64,000 bases of DNA from [Clostridium] innocuum. GTDB taxonomy: Bacteria; Bacillota_I; Bacilli_A; Erysipelotrichales; Erysipelotrichaceae. The notes under the pieces are model-generated. The model saw only the letters and a list, made by a program, of their open reading frames with translations. It had not been told where the DNA came from and searched no databases. The stretch is from positions 4,588,001 to 4,652,000 of the forward strand of contig CP048838.1 of assembly GCA_012317185.1 (NCBI GenBank), in the 5' to 3' direction. The translations under genes were made by a program, and so were the position numbers. Every line of letters starts with the position of its first letter. Position 1 is the stretch's first letter. Positions 35,512 through 45,108 of this stretch are shown here, in pieces.

Positions 35512-35568
35512 ATAAATGTGTAAGTTAAGCTTATGCATTTATTTTTTTACGCTGAGGAGGATGATAGT

Positions 35569-36039
35569 ATGAAAAAAAGACTAGTGGCATATTTCAGTGC
35601 AGGCGGAACAACAAAAAAAGTCGCAGAAATGATTGCCAATTGTGCGAAAGCAGACTTAATTGAGATTACTCCAAAGACACCATACACAGAACGTGACCTT
35701 AACTGGATGGATAAAAAATCCAGAAGCAGTATAGAAATGAGTGATAAGACATACAGACCTGAATTACTTGATATAGATATAGACATGAATACCTATCATG
35801 AGATAATATTAGGATTTCCCATCTGGTGGTATGTTGCACCGACAATCGTACATACATTCTTGGAAAAATATAATTTCTCAGATAAAAAAATAATTTTATT
35901 TGCTACCTCCGGTGGAAGTGGATTTGGAAATACGATGAGAGAATTGCAGCCTTCTGTACCAAACAGTGTTATAGAAGAAGGAAGGATATTTAACTACACA
36001 ACCAGACAGCAAATAATTAAATGGGTAGAAACATTATAA
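35569..36039 (+). CDS. flavodoxin
   Basis: A 156-residue flavodoxin_4-type protein. The FMN phosphate loop is FSAGGTTKKVAEM at the N-terminus, where GGTT takes the place of the usual TGNT, so the loop is degenerate. GFPIWWYVAPTIVHTFLE is the conserved ring-binding region and FATSGGSGFG the second loop. The start at 35569 has GAGGAGG upstream. Family members carry electrons or act in quinone or radical chemistry. The next gene starts 17 bp downstream. Confidence 0.85.
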   Translation: MKKRLVAYFSAGGTTKKVAEMIANCAKADLIEITPKTPYTERDLNWMDKKSRSSIEMSDKTYRPELLDIDIDMNTYHEIILGFPIWWYVAPTIVHTFLEKYNFSDKKIILFATSGGSGFGNTMRELQPSVPNSVIEEGRIFNYTTRQQIIKWVETL

Positions 36040-36056
36040 AAATGGAGAGATATAAC

Positions 36057-36827
36057 ATGAAGAAGATAATACAAACAGCAGGAAGAAACGCATTAGAAGA
36101 ATTTGCACCACAATTTGCCCATTTTAATGACGATGTGCTTTTTGGAGAAAACTGGAACAATCATGATATCGATGTGAAAACCAGAAGTATTATAACCGTT
36201 GTCGCTCTTATGGCATCCGGTATTACAGATACATCATTAAAATTTCATTTACAAAATGCAAAAAGGCATGGTGTTACGCAGAAGGAAATTGCTGCCATTA
36301 TCACACATGTTGCATTTTATGCAGGATGGCCGAAGGGATGGGCTGTATTTACTTTGGCAAAAGAAGTATGGAATGTGAATGAAGGTGATTTACCTTATGA
36401 AGATGCAGCAATGCGGGCACATGCAAAAGACATGATATTTCCAATCGGAGATCCAAACGATGATTTTGCAAAGTATTTTTCAGGAAGAAGCTTTCTTGCA
36501 CCTGTTTCAACTTCCCAAGTGGCAATTTACAATGTGACATTTGAACCGGGTTGTCGCAACAACTGGCACATCCATCATGCGAAGAGCGGTGGTGGACAGA
36601 TTTTAATCTGTGTTGCAGGACGCGGGTTTTATCAGGAAGAAGGAAAAAGTGTAATAGAAATGAAAGCAGGTGATTGCATCAGTATTCTGGAAGGAGTAAA
36701 ACATTGGCATGGAGCAGCATCAAATGAATGGTTCTCTCATCTGGCGATAGAAGTACCGGGAATTGAAGTATCAAATGAATGGTGTGAACCTGTTACGGAT
36801 GAGCAATATTTGCAATTTGAATATTAG
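36057..36827 (+). CDS. carboxymuconolactone decarboxylase-cupin fusion
   Basis: A 256-residue fusion. Residues 1-115 are a CMD/AhpD-like domain (TRSIITVVALMASG, then HVAFYAGWPKGWAVF); the CxxC of peroxidase-type AhpD is absent. Residues 140-250 are a cupin barrel with metal ligands in WHIHHAKSGGGQ and GVKHWHGA. Such fusions are common beside flavodoxins and aldo-keto reductases; their substrate is not known. GGAGAG precedes the ATG. Likely an operon with the upstream flavodoxin. Confidence 0.82.
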   Translation: MKKIIQTAGRNALEEFAPQFAHFNDDVLFGENWNNHDIDVKTRSIITVVALMASGITDTSLKFHLQNAKRHGVTQKEIAAIITHVAFYAGWPKGWAVFTLAKEVWNVNEGDLPYEDAAMRAHAKDMIFPIGDPNDDFAKYFSGRSFLAPVSTSQVAIYNVTFEPGCRNNWHIHHAKSGGGQILICVAGRGFYQEEGKSVIEMKAGDCISILEGVKHWHGAASNEWFSHLAIEVPGIEVSNEWCEPVTDEQYLQFEY

Positions 36828-37186
36828 GCACAAAGTATCACTAACAACAAATACTGCGGCTCGGACTTGGAACAGCTATTATTTGCAGCTGTAAGAGCTT
36901 TTATTATGTTTGCACTTGAAAAGACAGCACTTTAAATATGTTTCCATGAGGATTGCATATCAAAGCCTTGTGTTTGATTGTCTCCTATCCGTACTTCAAA
37001 TCTGTACCTTGTAAAGTATTATCAGAAGCATATGCTTTCATCACTTGTATTTAAGCAGCTTAGCATTTCAGCTATCGCTGGTATGTATGAAATACAAGTA
37101 TCAAATAGCCACATCCGATTGCAGGCGCAATCGGTCACAACCCGGAACAGGGGGTATTGTTCAATGAGAAAAGGAAGGTGTCAAAT
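36828..37186. other. gene-free stretch with hairpin
   Basis: 359 bp without a supported gene. It contains a perfect stem CCGATTGC / GCAATCGG with a four-base loop (37115-37134), 50 bp before the flavodoxin lipoprotein gene, which may be a leader or residual terminator structure. Confidence 0.4.
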
Positions 37187-37774
37187 ATGAAAAGAATTTT
37201 GACTACAATTATATACATTATATGTTTAACAGTACTTGTTGCATGTAGTCATAATACAACAGGTATACCAGCATCTGAGAAAAACACAGCGCAGGAGAAT
37301 GATCTCAAAATAGCGGTTGTATATTTTTCAGCAACAGGTAATACGAAAGCTGTAGCAGAATTGATTGCTGATGAAGCTAAAGCGGATATCTATGAAATTA
37401 TCCCAGATAAAAAGTATACTGAAGATGACCTTAATTATAATAACGATAATTGTAGAGCTAATCGTGAAATGAAGGATGATGCTTCAAGGCCTTCCATTAA
37501 GAATGATTTGAGTGCTATAACAGAGTATGATGTGATTTATCTTGGATATCCTGTATGGTGGGGAACAAATCCGAGAATTATTCAAACAGTTTTAGATAAA
37601 TACGATATTAGTAACTCAAAAATATATACCTTCTGTACATCCGGAGGCAGTGGTATAGAAAGCAGTATTTCAGATTTGCAAACTATGTATTCAAACTTGA
37701 ATATTGTTGCAGGCAAAAGATTCGATAATCCTACAGAAGAAGATGTTAAAGCCTGGCTGGAAAGTATAGGATAA
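37187..37774 (+). CDS. flavodoxin-domain lipoprotein
   Basis: A 195-residue lipoprotein. The signal peptide ends in the lipobox LVAC (residues 17-20), then a short linker, then a flavodoxin domain with FSATGNTKAVAEL (canonical FMN phosphate loop), GYPVWWGTNPRIIQTVLD and FCTSGGSGIESS. It is related to the flavodoxin at 35569 but exported, suggesting extracytoplasmic electron transfer. GGAAGG lies upstream of the start. Confidence 0.87.
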   Translation: MKRILTTIIYIICLTVLVACSHNTTGIPASEKNTAQENDLKIAVVYFSATGNTKAVAELIADEAKADIYEIIPDKKYTEDDLNYNNDNCRANREMKDDASRPSIKNDLSAITEYDVIYLGYPVWWGTNPRIIQTVLDKYDISNSKIYTFCTSGGSGIESSISDLQTMYSNLNIVAGKRFDNPTEEDVKAWLESIG

Positions 37775-38302
37775 AAATCTTATATTCAGGTTCAGTTTAA
37801 AAAGTGGGAATTATATATATGCAGTTTGAGTTATAGTATATTTCATATCCGCTTTATATAGAAGAATTAAATAATATGCTTAATTATAAGGGCTGAGCCT
37901 TATATCAAGGGAGGATACTACATTAACATTAAAGAATACTTATCTGACAGGCACAGATGTGGTGATAGAAGGTCTTACATCATTCTTGTATCATGCAGTC
38001 TTGCAGACATAAGGACAAAGATAATATTATAGGATAAGTAATAGAAGATCGTGTTAATGCCGCCATTCCATATGGGAATGACGGCATTTTTGTCTGTTTA
38101 AAAAGTCCAATTAAATCAGGTGCTTCTTTAAAATACAAGCAGCGCTTATTTAATAAGAATCTAATGATCTGAGCCCTTTGTATGCTTGAAGGCGCATCGA
38201 GGTACGCATGAAATAGTCCTCTTCATAAGAGTTTGAGCATTTCTGCGAAGTAGTCTCCGCCTTACTTTAGACCAATGTTTTTTTATTTTGACGATGAAAA
38301 TG
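37775..38302. other. gene-free stretch
   Basis: 528 bp with no supported gene. It holds the terminator at 38056-38092. A short frame after GGGAGG at about 37912 has no proper start codon. Confidence 0.45.
38056..38092 (+). terminator. rho-independent terminator
   Basis: Long stem AATGCCGCCATTCC / GGAATGACGGCATT with one mismatch and an ATAT loop, then TTTTTG. It faces the flavodoxin side. Confidence 0.75.
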
Positions 38303-38914
38303 TTATTGAAATTCCAAAAGCTCGTTTATTCTTATCATCAGCTCATCATATGGAGCTGTCGCAAAATCTGTCACATCCAGCTGCAGGGTCGTACCCAGTG
38401 CAAAGGTTCCATATCCCCGGCAGGTACAGCGCTGTATGAATTCATCATGATCCAGCAGATTGTCCGCTTCCTCATGACATTTCAGACAGATACCCTTATG
38501 ATATTTCTTTAGGATATGCCCGAGGTGACGGGAGGTGTCCAAATCCCGTTTTTTCTGCCTTTCAAATAGAACATCCAGATCGGCAATCATGCGAATCGTA
38601 ATAATCTGTACATGATGCTTATCACAGACCTCCTGCAGCTGATCATGCTGCTTATAGCTGAACGGATAATCGCTGAGAAGACTGATTCCCCGTGTGAATT
38701 TCCACTCCATTCTATGATAGTATTCTACCCAGCTTTTCTGAATCAGCTCTTCCTTTTCCTGTTCATTGCGGAAACCGTAGGCATCCCAGAACTCTTCCTT
38801 GATCTCATCCGGTGATAAAATTTCAAAACCGGTAAACTGCTTCATTAACAGCTCTGCCAGATAGCTTTTACCCGTACCGGGATAGCCGGCAAGCAAAATC
38901 AGTGTCTGCTTCAT
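38303..38914 (-). CDS. P-loop kinase-like ATPase
   Basis: A 203-residue AAA_33/zeta-toxin-like P-loop protein: Walker A GYPGTGKSY at 9-17, and LSPDEIKEEF near 35 resembling the substrate-binding Asp of small-molecule kinases. The second half has a four-cysteine-like set (CLKCHEEAD, RCTCRG) that may bind metal. As the last gene of the sugar locus it could phosphorylate a pathway intermediate (inference). It starts 14 bp after the GntR stop. Confidence 0.7.
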   Translation of the reverse strand: MKQTLILLAGYPGTGKSYLAELLMKQFTGFEILSPDEIKEEFWDAYGFRNEQEKEELIQKSWVEYYHRMEWKFTRGISLLSDYPFSYKQHDQLQEVCDKHHVQIITIRMIADLDVLFERQKKRDLDTSRHLGHILKKYHKGICLKCHEEADNLLDHDEFIQRCTCRGYGTFALGTTLQLDVTDFATAPYDELMIRINELLEFQ

Positions 38915-38928
38915 GAACGAACCTCCTG

Positions 38929-39660
38929 TTATATGGCAAGCTCAATCTCCAGATGGTAGGTATCTGCACGATAATAGGTACAGACACATTCCCTTGGATG
39001 ATTATCCTTATCAAAGGATATGCGGCGTATATAAAGCAGCGGACTGCCGACAGCAATGTGCAGCAGCTCTGCCATTTCTTTGTCTGCCAGAATGGAATAG
39101 ATTTTCTGCTTGGCAAAGGACCATTGAATCTGATAGGCATTGGAAAGAAAGACACGCAGAGATTCTTTCGAAAAATCATGCTCCATGACTTCCGGTACAA
39201 AGGACTGCTCGAAATAATTGATTTCCAGATAGAACGGCTCCTCCCCCGCATAGCGTACACGCTTTATGCGAATGATATCACAATCATCAGATAGCTGAAG
39301 ACACTCCGCGATATCCTTGGGCGCTTTCATTACTTTTTGATTGATCATTCGTTTTACGGCGATAACTTGATCCACTCTGTTTTTCCTTGTATAGCGGACT
39401 ACGCGCTGTGGTGATGTATTGGGCTGTGCCGATATGACAAAGGTTCCGTACCCGCGCTTCTTACTGACAAGCCCGTCATTGGCAAGCATCTCCATCGCTT
39501 TCCGTGCGGTTGCCCGAGATACATGATAGGTATTCATCAGCTCGCTCTCCGCCGGTATGATGCAGCCTACAGGATATTTACCGCTGATGATGTCCTGAAA
39601 CAGAAGATTATACAGCTGATAATACAGCTGTTGTCTTCCACTGAAATCCAATGCACCCAT
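38929..39660 (-). CDS. GntR/HutC-family regulator
   Basis: A 243-residue regulator: winged helix at 10-75 (IPAESELMNTYHVSRATARKAMEMLANDG) and an UTRA effector-binding domain at 90-240. UTRA domains bind sugar phosphates or similar ligands. It lies within the PTS locus, after the SDR gene, and probably represses it. RpiR at 45215 is a second candidate regulator of the same locus. Confidence 0.88.
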   Translation of the reverse strand: MGALDFSGRQQLYYQLYNLLFQDIISGKYPVGCIIPAESELMNTYHVSRATARKAMEMLANDGLVSKKRGYGTFVISAQPNTSPQRVVRYTRKNRVDQVIAVKRMINQKVMKAPKDIAECLQLSDDCDIIRIKRVRYAGEEPFYLEINYFEQSFVPEVMEHDFSKESLRVFLSNAYQIQWSFAKQKIYSILADKEMAELLHIAVGSPLLYIRRISFDKDNHPRECVCTYYRADTYHLEIELAI

Positions 39661-39688
39661 GATGATCCCTCCTCATTCTACTGCCTTT

Positions 39689-40474
39689 TTAATCCATCCA
39701 TTCTCCGCCTGTCAGATTGATGGACTGCCCTGTCAGATAAGCGGAATTATCTGTCAGCAGAAATACTGCCGCATTGATAACGTCCTGAAGATCAACCAGA
39801 CGATGCATCGGGATATTCTTTTTGAAATACGGCATGACCTCTTCCGGATCAATGCTCTTCTTCTGTGCATATTCATATTTCAGCTTTTCCCACATTTCCG
39901 TGTATACAATTCCCGGACATATGGAATTTACACGTATATTGCGATCCGCAAATTCCTTTGCAATGGACTGTGTCAGTCCCTGCACACCAAACTTGCTTGC
40001 ACAGTATACGGTCTGCCATGCGCTTGCCTTCTTACCGGACAGGGAGGACATGTTCAATATGGTTCCCCCACCATGCTTCAGCATTTTTTCAATCGCAACC
40101 TGACAGCACAGGAAGGTAGCCTTCAGGTTGACATTGATTGTCAAATCCCACAGTTCCTCACTGCTTTTCAGAAACGGTACCATTTTGCTTACACCGGCGG
40201 AATTGATCCAGGATGTGATAGCTCCCAGCTCCTGCTCTACTTCATCGGCAGCAGTCAGAACCACCTGCTTGTCTGTAACATCAACTTTTTTATAAACTGC
40301 TTTTCCATTTGCGTCCGTGATACTGTCCGCAACAGCCGATCCTCTTGCTTCATCCAGATCAAGGATTGCGATACCGGCACCTCTTTCCGCAAAATCCTTC
40401 GCCATGGCAGCGCCCATACCACTGCCGCCTCCCGTAATTACGATTACGCTTCCTTCCATACCTTCATGATTCAT
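39689..40474 (-). CDS. SDR-family polyol / sugar dehydrogenase
   Basis: A 261-residue classical short-chain dehydrogenase: NAD(P)-binding TGGGSGMG at 14-21, NAG-equivalent NSAGVSK near 89, catalytic Ser in MSSLSGKK and Tyr-x-x-x-Lys in YCASK. Asp in AILDLDE suggests NAD preference. In this PTS locus it is likely to oxidise a phosphorylated polyol to a ketose phosphate, as sorbitol-6-phosphate dehydrogenase does; the precise substrate is not known. Confidence 0.82.
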   Translation of the reverse strand: MNHEGMEGSVIVITGGGSGMGAAMAKDFAERGAGIAILDLDEARGSAVADSITDANGKAVYKKVDVTDKQVVLTAADEVEQELGAITSWINSAGVSKMVPFLKSSEELWDLTINVNLKATFLCCQVAIEKMLKHGGGTILNMSSLSGKKASAWQTVYCASKFGVQGLTQSIAKEFADRNIRVNSICPGIVYTEMWEKLKYEYAQKKSIDPEEVMPYFKKNIPMHRLVDLQDVINAAVFLLTDNSAYLTGQSINLTGGEWMD

Positions 40475-40500
40475 ATCTATCCACCATCACTCTCTATTTT

Positions 40501-40974
40501 CTACTTCAGATATTCCTTAACACTTACCGGTTTATCCTGCGGCATCACCTGTATGAAGACATTTACATTCTTCTCCAATAATTCAGAGAACGCCTTATTT
40601 TCCTCAGGACTTGTTGAGATATTCTTATACAGCACACTTCGATCAGCTCGGGCACCCATGCCTCCGACATCCACTTCCTCAATGGTAATGCCGTGATCTA
40701 CCAGATAGTTTAATGCTTCCGGCCCCTTGACCAGCAGAATCGTCGGTGCGTCCAGTCCCTGCTCAAAGAACTGCACACCTTCTTCCTTGGTGAAGATTCC
40801 TATTGCGATTTCTTCCGGTATTGCCATCTCCAGCACCTCGATCATATACTCATCATTCGCTGTTCCGTCATCCACGATTACCACCTGATCCGCTTTTCTG
40901 TTCTTGATCCAGGCAGTCATCACCTGTCCGTGAATCAGACGGTCATCGATTCTTGTTAATACTAAGTTTTGCAC
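40501..40974 (-). CDS. PTS EIIB, mannose family
   Basis: A 157-residue EIIB of the mannose/fructose/sorbose family. The phosphorylated His15 is in RIDDRLIHGQVMTAW. It starts with GTG at 40974, AGGAGAG upstream, inside the 3' end of the EIIA gene (32-base overlap). It passes phosphate from EIIA to the sugar at the EIIC-EIID protein. Confidence 0.9.
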   Translation of the reverse strand: MQNLVLTRIDDRLIHGQVMTAWIKNRKADQVVIVDDGTANDEYMIEVLEMAIPEEIAIGIFTKEEGVQFFEQGLDAPTILLVKGPEALNYLVDHGITIEEVDVGGMGARADRSVLYKNISTSPEENKAFSELLEKNVNVFIQVMPQDKPVSVKEYLK

Positions 40975-41389
40975 GTTGTTTTTTCTCTCCTTTCTTGAAT
41001 ACCGTTGTCTTTACGCCAACTGTACTCGATATGCCTGCTTTATCCGCAAGCTCCTCCAGCGTTGTTTCTTCGCTGCGCTCCAATGCAAGCGTCAGCAGCA
41101 TCGGCATATTCATACCGGAAACAAGCCCGAGTTTGAAATCCTTTGAAAGATATGCGGCACTCTGGAAAGGTGTACCACCTGCAATATCAGACAAAACGAT
41201 GGTTCCTGAACCGCTGCCGTCATCGGCTTCCCTCATGACAGTTTCAAGCTTTTCACGATAGGCTTCCGGAGACTCACCCGGAATGAGAGGCACCGCCCTC
41301 ACTCCGTAATCTCCGCCTGCAATCATCTGCAGGCTGGCAAGCAGACCTTCACAGAATGCGCCGTGACTGATCAAAATGATATTTACCAT
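40943..41389 (-). CDS. PTS EIIA, mannose family
   Basis: A 148-residue EIIA-Man domain. The active His9 is in LISHGAFCEGL, followed by the DIAGGTPFQSA motif. It takes phosphate from HPr. The C-terminus is basic (KKQRAKLSINKNR) and overlaps the EIIB start. Confidence 0.9.
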   Translation of the reverse strand: MVNIILISHGAFCEGLLASLQMIAGGDYGVRAVPLIPGESPEAYREKLETVMREADDGSGSGTIVLSDIAGGTPFQSAAYLSKDFKLGLVSGMNMPMLLTLALERSEETTLEELADKAGISSTVGVKTTVFKKGEKKQRAKLSINKNR

Positions 41390-41408
41390 AGCTGTCCTCT
41401 TTCGCCTT

Positions 41409-43067
41409 CTATCCTACATAACCCAGAATACCGCTGTAATAGCCTGCGATACCTACCAGAAAGATTGCGATAATGATCCATACAGTATTGATTTTCTTCT
41501 TCAGCATCCACCATACAAGCAATGTGATTCCCAGCGGAATCAGACCCGGAGCAAGAGAATCCAGTACACTCTGAATTGTGGTTGTTCCTTCCCCTACCTT
41601 GATTGCGAGCGGAGTATTTACCGTGACTCTGGTTGCGGCCATGGATCCGACAACCATCAGACCTACAATACTGAAGGAGTTGATGATACGGTCAATCGTA
41701 CCGTTTTTAAGAATTTTCAGCAGTGATGTTTTTCCCTGCTTATATCCGGTCATAAACATGAAGTATCCGCAGCCGAAGATTAAAATTTCAAAGATTGCAA
41801 AGGACAGGATCGGTCCTAAATAGCTTCCATCCAGCGCCATGGAGCACCCGATACCAAACAGAATCGGGAACAGGATTCCCTGCATGACCGTATCACCGAT
41901 ACCGGCAACCGGCCCCATCAGACCGGTACGTACAGCATTGATATCCTTCTCTGTAACGTTTTCACCATTCGCATGTGCCTCCTCCATGGAACAGGCGATA
42001 CCGTTGATGATCGGTCCTACGGTGAATACTTCAGAATTGTAGAATACCATATATTTTTTCAGTTCTTTTACACGTTCTTCGTTCGTGTCATACAGCTCAC
42101 GAATCGGTGTCAGCATCAGGTTGGCAGCACCCAGAGCCTGTAAACGCTCATAGTTGTAGCAGGCCTCGGTACTCGTTGTCCATAACCATGTTTTAACAAG
42201 TGTTTTCTTGGAAAGCTTTTTTGTATACTCCGGCAGTTCAGCTGCTGCAGCCTGTTCAGCCGGCTGTGAAACCTCGATTGTTTCTGTTTTTTTATTTAAC
42301 GAGAGACGTTTTACCTTCTTCGTTTCCGTCTGCTTCTGTGCAGTATTGCTGTTCAGATACATAACAAGTGCAATGATTGCAGAGAAAATGGAGATTGCAG
42401 TAAGTCCCAGACCGGAATATACGGTCAGGAAGAAGCCGCCGAAGAACCACGGAACCAGCTTTTTCTTACCAAGATAGCTCAACAGCATTGCAATACCCAA
42501 GGCCGGCATGATACCGCCGACAACCTGGAGTGCACTGATGACACTTTCCGGAACGGCATTGATCAGATCGCTTGCCCAGCCGCTACCGGATACAACCAGA
42601 AGGAAGGCAGGAATTCCATACAGGACAAGTGCCATACAGAAGGAAGGCACGAAGTTCATAAAACGCACACCGCGCAGATTGCCCTTTTCCAGCAGCTTAT
42701 CCGCCTGATGAATCCATGCGGCGTTGACTGTCATATATACCTGATTCAGCAACAGTCCAAACATACTGAACGGAATCGCAAAGGTTACGGCCATCGTCGG
42801 ATTGGCGCCGGATAAAATCGTCATCGCCGTACCGAAGATACCTGCGACGATGGTATTACTCGGCATGGTTCCACCTGCGGAAATCCATCCCAGATAAATC
42901 AACTGAATGTTGGCCCCCGCCAGCATACCGGTCATCGGGTCCCCCATGAACAGACCAACCAGCGTACCTGTGGTCAATGGATAAACAAGACATTTCGTGA
43001 CAGGGCCGAAGAACCACCACTGCCCCAGTGTAGCTAATAATGCAACTAAGATTGCTGATAACACCAT
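41409..43067 (-). CDS. PTS EIIC-EIID fusion, mannose family
   Basis: A 552-residue fusion of two normally separate subunits. Residues 1-240 are EIIC (about seven helices, GDPMTGMLAGANIQLIYLGW). A charged linker of about 45 residues (240-285, rich in Lys, Thr, Gln and Ala) leads to EIID (286-552; TTSTEACYNYERLQALG, then NAVRTGLMGPVAGIGDTVMQG). No frameshift is needed, so the fusion is genuine. It forms the sugar channel with the separate EIIA and EIIB. Mannose-family PTS carry mannose, fructose, sorbose and amino sugars. Confidence 0.92.
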   Translation of the reverse strand: MVLSAILVALLATLGQWWFFGPVTKCLVYPLTTGTLVGLFMGDPMTGMLAGANIQLIYLGWISAGGTMPSNTIVAGIFGTAMTILSGANPTMAVTFAIPFSMFGLLLNQVYMTVNAAWIHQADKLLEKGNLRGVRFMNFVPSFCMALVLYGIPAFLLVVSGSGWASDLINAVPESVISALQVVGGIMPALGIAMLLSYLGKKKLVPWFFGGFFLTVYSGLGLTAISIFSAIIALVMYLNSNTAQKQTETKKVKRLSLNKKTETIEVSQPAEQAAAAELPEYTKKLSKKTLVKTWLWTTSTEACYNYERLQALGAANLMLTPIRELYDTNEERVKELKKYMVFYNSEVFTVGPIINGIACSMEEAHANGENVTEKDINAVRTGLMGPVAGIGDTVMQGILFPILFGIGCSMALDGSYLGPILSFAIFEILIFGCGYFMFMTGYKQGKTSLLKILKNGTIDRIINSFSIVGLMVVGSMAATRVTVNTPLAIKVGEGTTTIQSVLDSLAPGLIPLGITLLVWWMLKKKINTVWIIIAIFLVGIAGYYSGILGYVG

Positions 43068-43082
43068 AACTATTTCCTCCTG

Positions 43083-44087
43083 TTAGTGCTCGCCGCTTAC
43101 GGAAACCAAGACCTTCCCTTTTCTTGCATAACGCAGGGTCTTTAGTTCCTCTCCCATTTCCTCCAAGGTAAGCTTTGCACTTATTATTTTCTTTGTATTG
43201 ATCTGTCCGCTTTCCAGCAGGTGCACGGCACGCTCGCTGCATAACGGATTCAGAAATGACATATAAATACTGAGTTCTTTTGTATAAGCCTCAAACTGAT
43301 TGAAGCTGATTGGCTGCTCTGGGTCACCGAGACCGAAAAGCAGTACCTTCGCATATTTCCCCGCAATGCGAATTGCCTGTTCCATGGTGGATTTTAAGCC
43401 GATGCATTCAATGACATAATCAATGTTTTCCTGCTTAGCGACTTCCTCGATTTCCTGATCGCTGATGGCCATGGTTGCGCCCAGCTCGAGAGCGAGTCTG
43501 CGTTTTTCCTCTTCCCGCTCAATCACAATGATTTTGGCAGCACCTGTTAATCGAATAAGCTGCAGCATCAGGGAACCGATGGCCCCCATACCATACATGG
43601 CAACCGTTTTACCGCTTTGTATCCCGATCAGATCCATACCGTGGACCGCACAGGATAACGGCTCCGTAAAGGCCGCAGCCTCCAGATCCAGTGTATCCGC
43701 TATATGATATACATTCTTTTCCGGCGGATAAACATATTCCGCAAAGCCCTTGGCTACGCCATGACGCTCCAGACAGAAGTTTGGCAGTCCCTGCTGGCAC
43801 CAGATACATTTTCCGCATCCCCAGCTGGGATCACAGGCAACACGATCCCCAACCTTAAAGTATTTGCACTCAGGCCCTACCTCTGTAACGATACCGGAAC
43901 ACTCATGTCCCAAAATAATGGGTGGTATGACAACACTTGCGCCGTTTTTCCCCTGAAACTTATGAATATCGGTTCCGCACAGTCCGCACCAGGCAACGCG
44001 AATTTTCACTTCATCCGCTTCCGGCTTACGATCTGGAATATCACGTACTTCATATCCATAGTCGCCAATATAGAATCCTGCTTTCAT
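43083..44087 (-). CDS. zinc-dependent alcohol / polyol dehydrogenase
   Basis: A 334-residue medium-chain dehydrogenase. Catalytic zinc ligands: Cys in CGLCGTDIHKF, His-Glu in LGHECSG. Structural zinc: four Cys in GCGKCIWCQQGLPNFC. The Rossmann GMGAIGS follows at about 172. It resembles sorbitol, butanediol and threonine dehydrogenases. It sits between the aldolase (three bases upstream) and the PTS genes, so it probably interconverts the polyol and ketose forms of the substrate. Confidence 0.85.
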   Translation of the reverse strand: MKAGFYIGDYGYEVRDIPDRKPEADEVKIRVAWCGLCGTDIHKFQGKNGASVVIPPIILGHECSGIVTEVGPECKYFKVGDRVACDPSWGCGKCIWCQQGLPNFCLERHGVAKGFAEYVYPPEKNVYHIADTLDLEAAAFTEPLSCAVHGMDLIGIQSGKTVAMYGMGAIGSLMLQLIRLTGAAKIIVIEREEEKRRLALELGATMAISDQEIEEVAKQENIDYVIECIGLKSTMEQAIRIAGKYAKVLLFGLGDPEQPISFNQFEAYTKELSIYMSFLNPLCSERAVHLLESGQINTKKIISAKLTLEEMGEELKTLRYARKGKVLVSVSGEH

Positions 44088-44090
44088 ATG

Positions 44091-44942
44091 CTATTCACCA
44101 TCCATATTTTTAAACAAATGAATTTTTCGCTCTACGATTTCCGTAATAGTATCCAGACATGGTACGACATTATCACGATTGGATATATTCTCACGATGTT
44201 CTTCATAACATTCTCTGGATTTACGATTCCAGCCGACCAGCAGCTCGGTTCCAACATTGAACTTGCGGATGCCCAGATCAATGACACGTTTTACATCCTC
44301 TTCCTTAACACCGGTTCCTCCATGAATGACCAGAGGGATATCAACTGCCTTCTGCAGCTCCCTCAGGCGTTCAAAATTTATATTCGTTTTTGATTTGTAC
44401 TGGCCGTGGTTCGTCCCGATTGCCACTGCCAGAGCATCAATTCCCGTCTGCTTCACAAACTCGACAGCATCCTCAGGATCCGTGTAACAGGCATCCTCCT
44501 GGCTCACGGCGATACCGTCCTCCGTTCCTCCGACAGTCCCAAGCTCTGCCTCCACACTTACATGATGGATTCTGGCGTAATCGACAACCCGCTTTGTCCC
44601 CAGAATGTTTTCCTTTAAGGGAAGGGAAGACCCGTCAAACATAACAGAGCTGTAGCCTGCGTCAATCGCCTTGCGAATCTCATCATAATCCTTAGCATGA
44701 TCCAGGTGAAGAACGACATTGACTCCGTATTCCTCTGCCATAGAGCGGCAGACTGCGACAAGATTTTTGTGACCGACATAATTCGCGGTTCCGCAGCTTG
44801 TCTGAATAATAACCGGTGTTTTCTGATGAACCGCTGCTTTGATGATAGCAGGCAGCATCTCCAGGTTATGCGTATTGAACGCCCCAATCGCCATATGCAG
44901 CGACTCTGCCTCCTTCAGCACTTCCTTTAATGTTGTATACAT
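44091..44942 (-). CDS. class II ketose-bisphosphate aldolase (GatY/KbaY-like)
   Basis: A 283-residue zinc aldolase. Zinc and catalytic residues: HLDHAKD (Asp and His), Glu in VEAELGTVGG, His in GTNHGQYK and His in VIHGGTG. The phosphate site is the glycine-rich GGTGV. The start at 44942 follows AAAGGAGG. The length and motifs fit tagatose- or fructose-bisphosphate aldolases. As first gene of the minus-strand locus it splits the pathway's final bisphosphate into triose phosphates. Confidence 0.88.
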   Translation of the reverse strand: MYTTLKEVLKEAESLHMAIGAFNTHNLEMLPAIIKAAVHQKTPVIIQTSCGTANYVGHKNLVAVCRSMAEEYGVNVVLHLDHAKDYDEIRKAIDAGYSSVMFDGSSLPLKENILGTKRVVDYARIHHVSVEAELGTVGGTEDGIAVSQEDACYTDPEDAVEFVKQTGIDALAVAIGTNHGQYKSKTNINFERLRELQKAVDIPLVIHGGTGVKEEDVKRVIDLGIRKFNVGTELLVGWNRKSRECYEEHRENISNRDNVVPCLDTITEIVERKIHLFKNMDGE

Positions 44943-45108
44943 AATTTCCTCCTTTAATAACCTGTATGCAATGGAGAATCTGGATCCTCCTTTTGTGGTA
45001 ATCCTGTACATCTCAGCGTTAACTTTCTGAAATATACGAATATCATAATATCAAAATATACGTACGTTTTTGATTTACAAGCACATTATACTTGATTATA
45101 TAAAAAAT

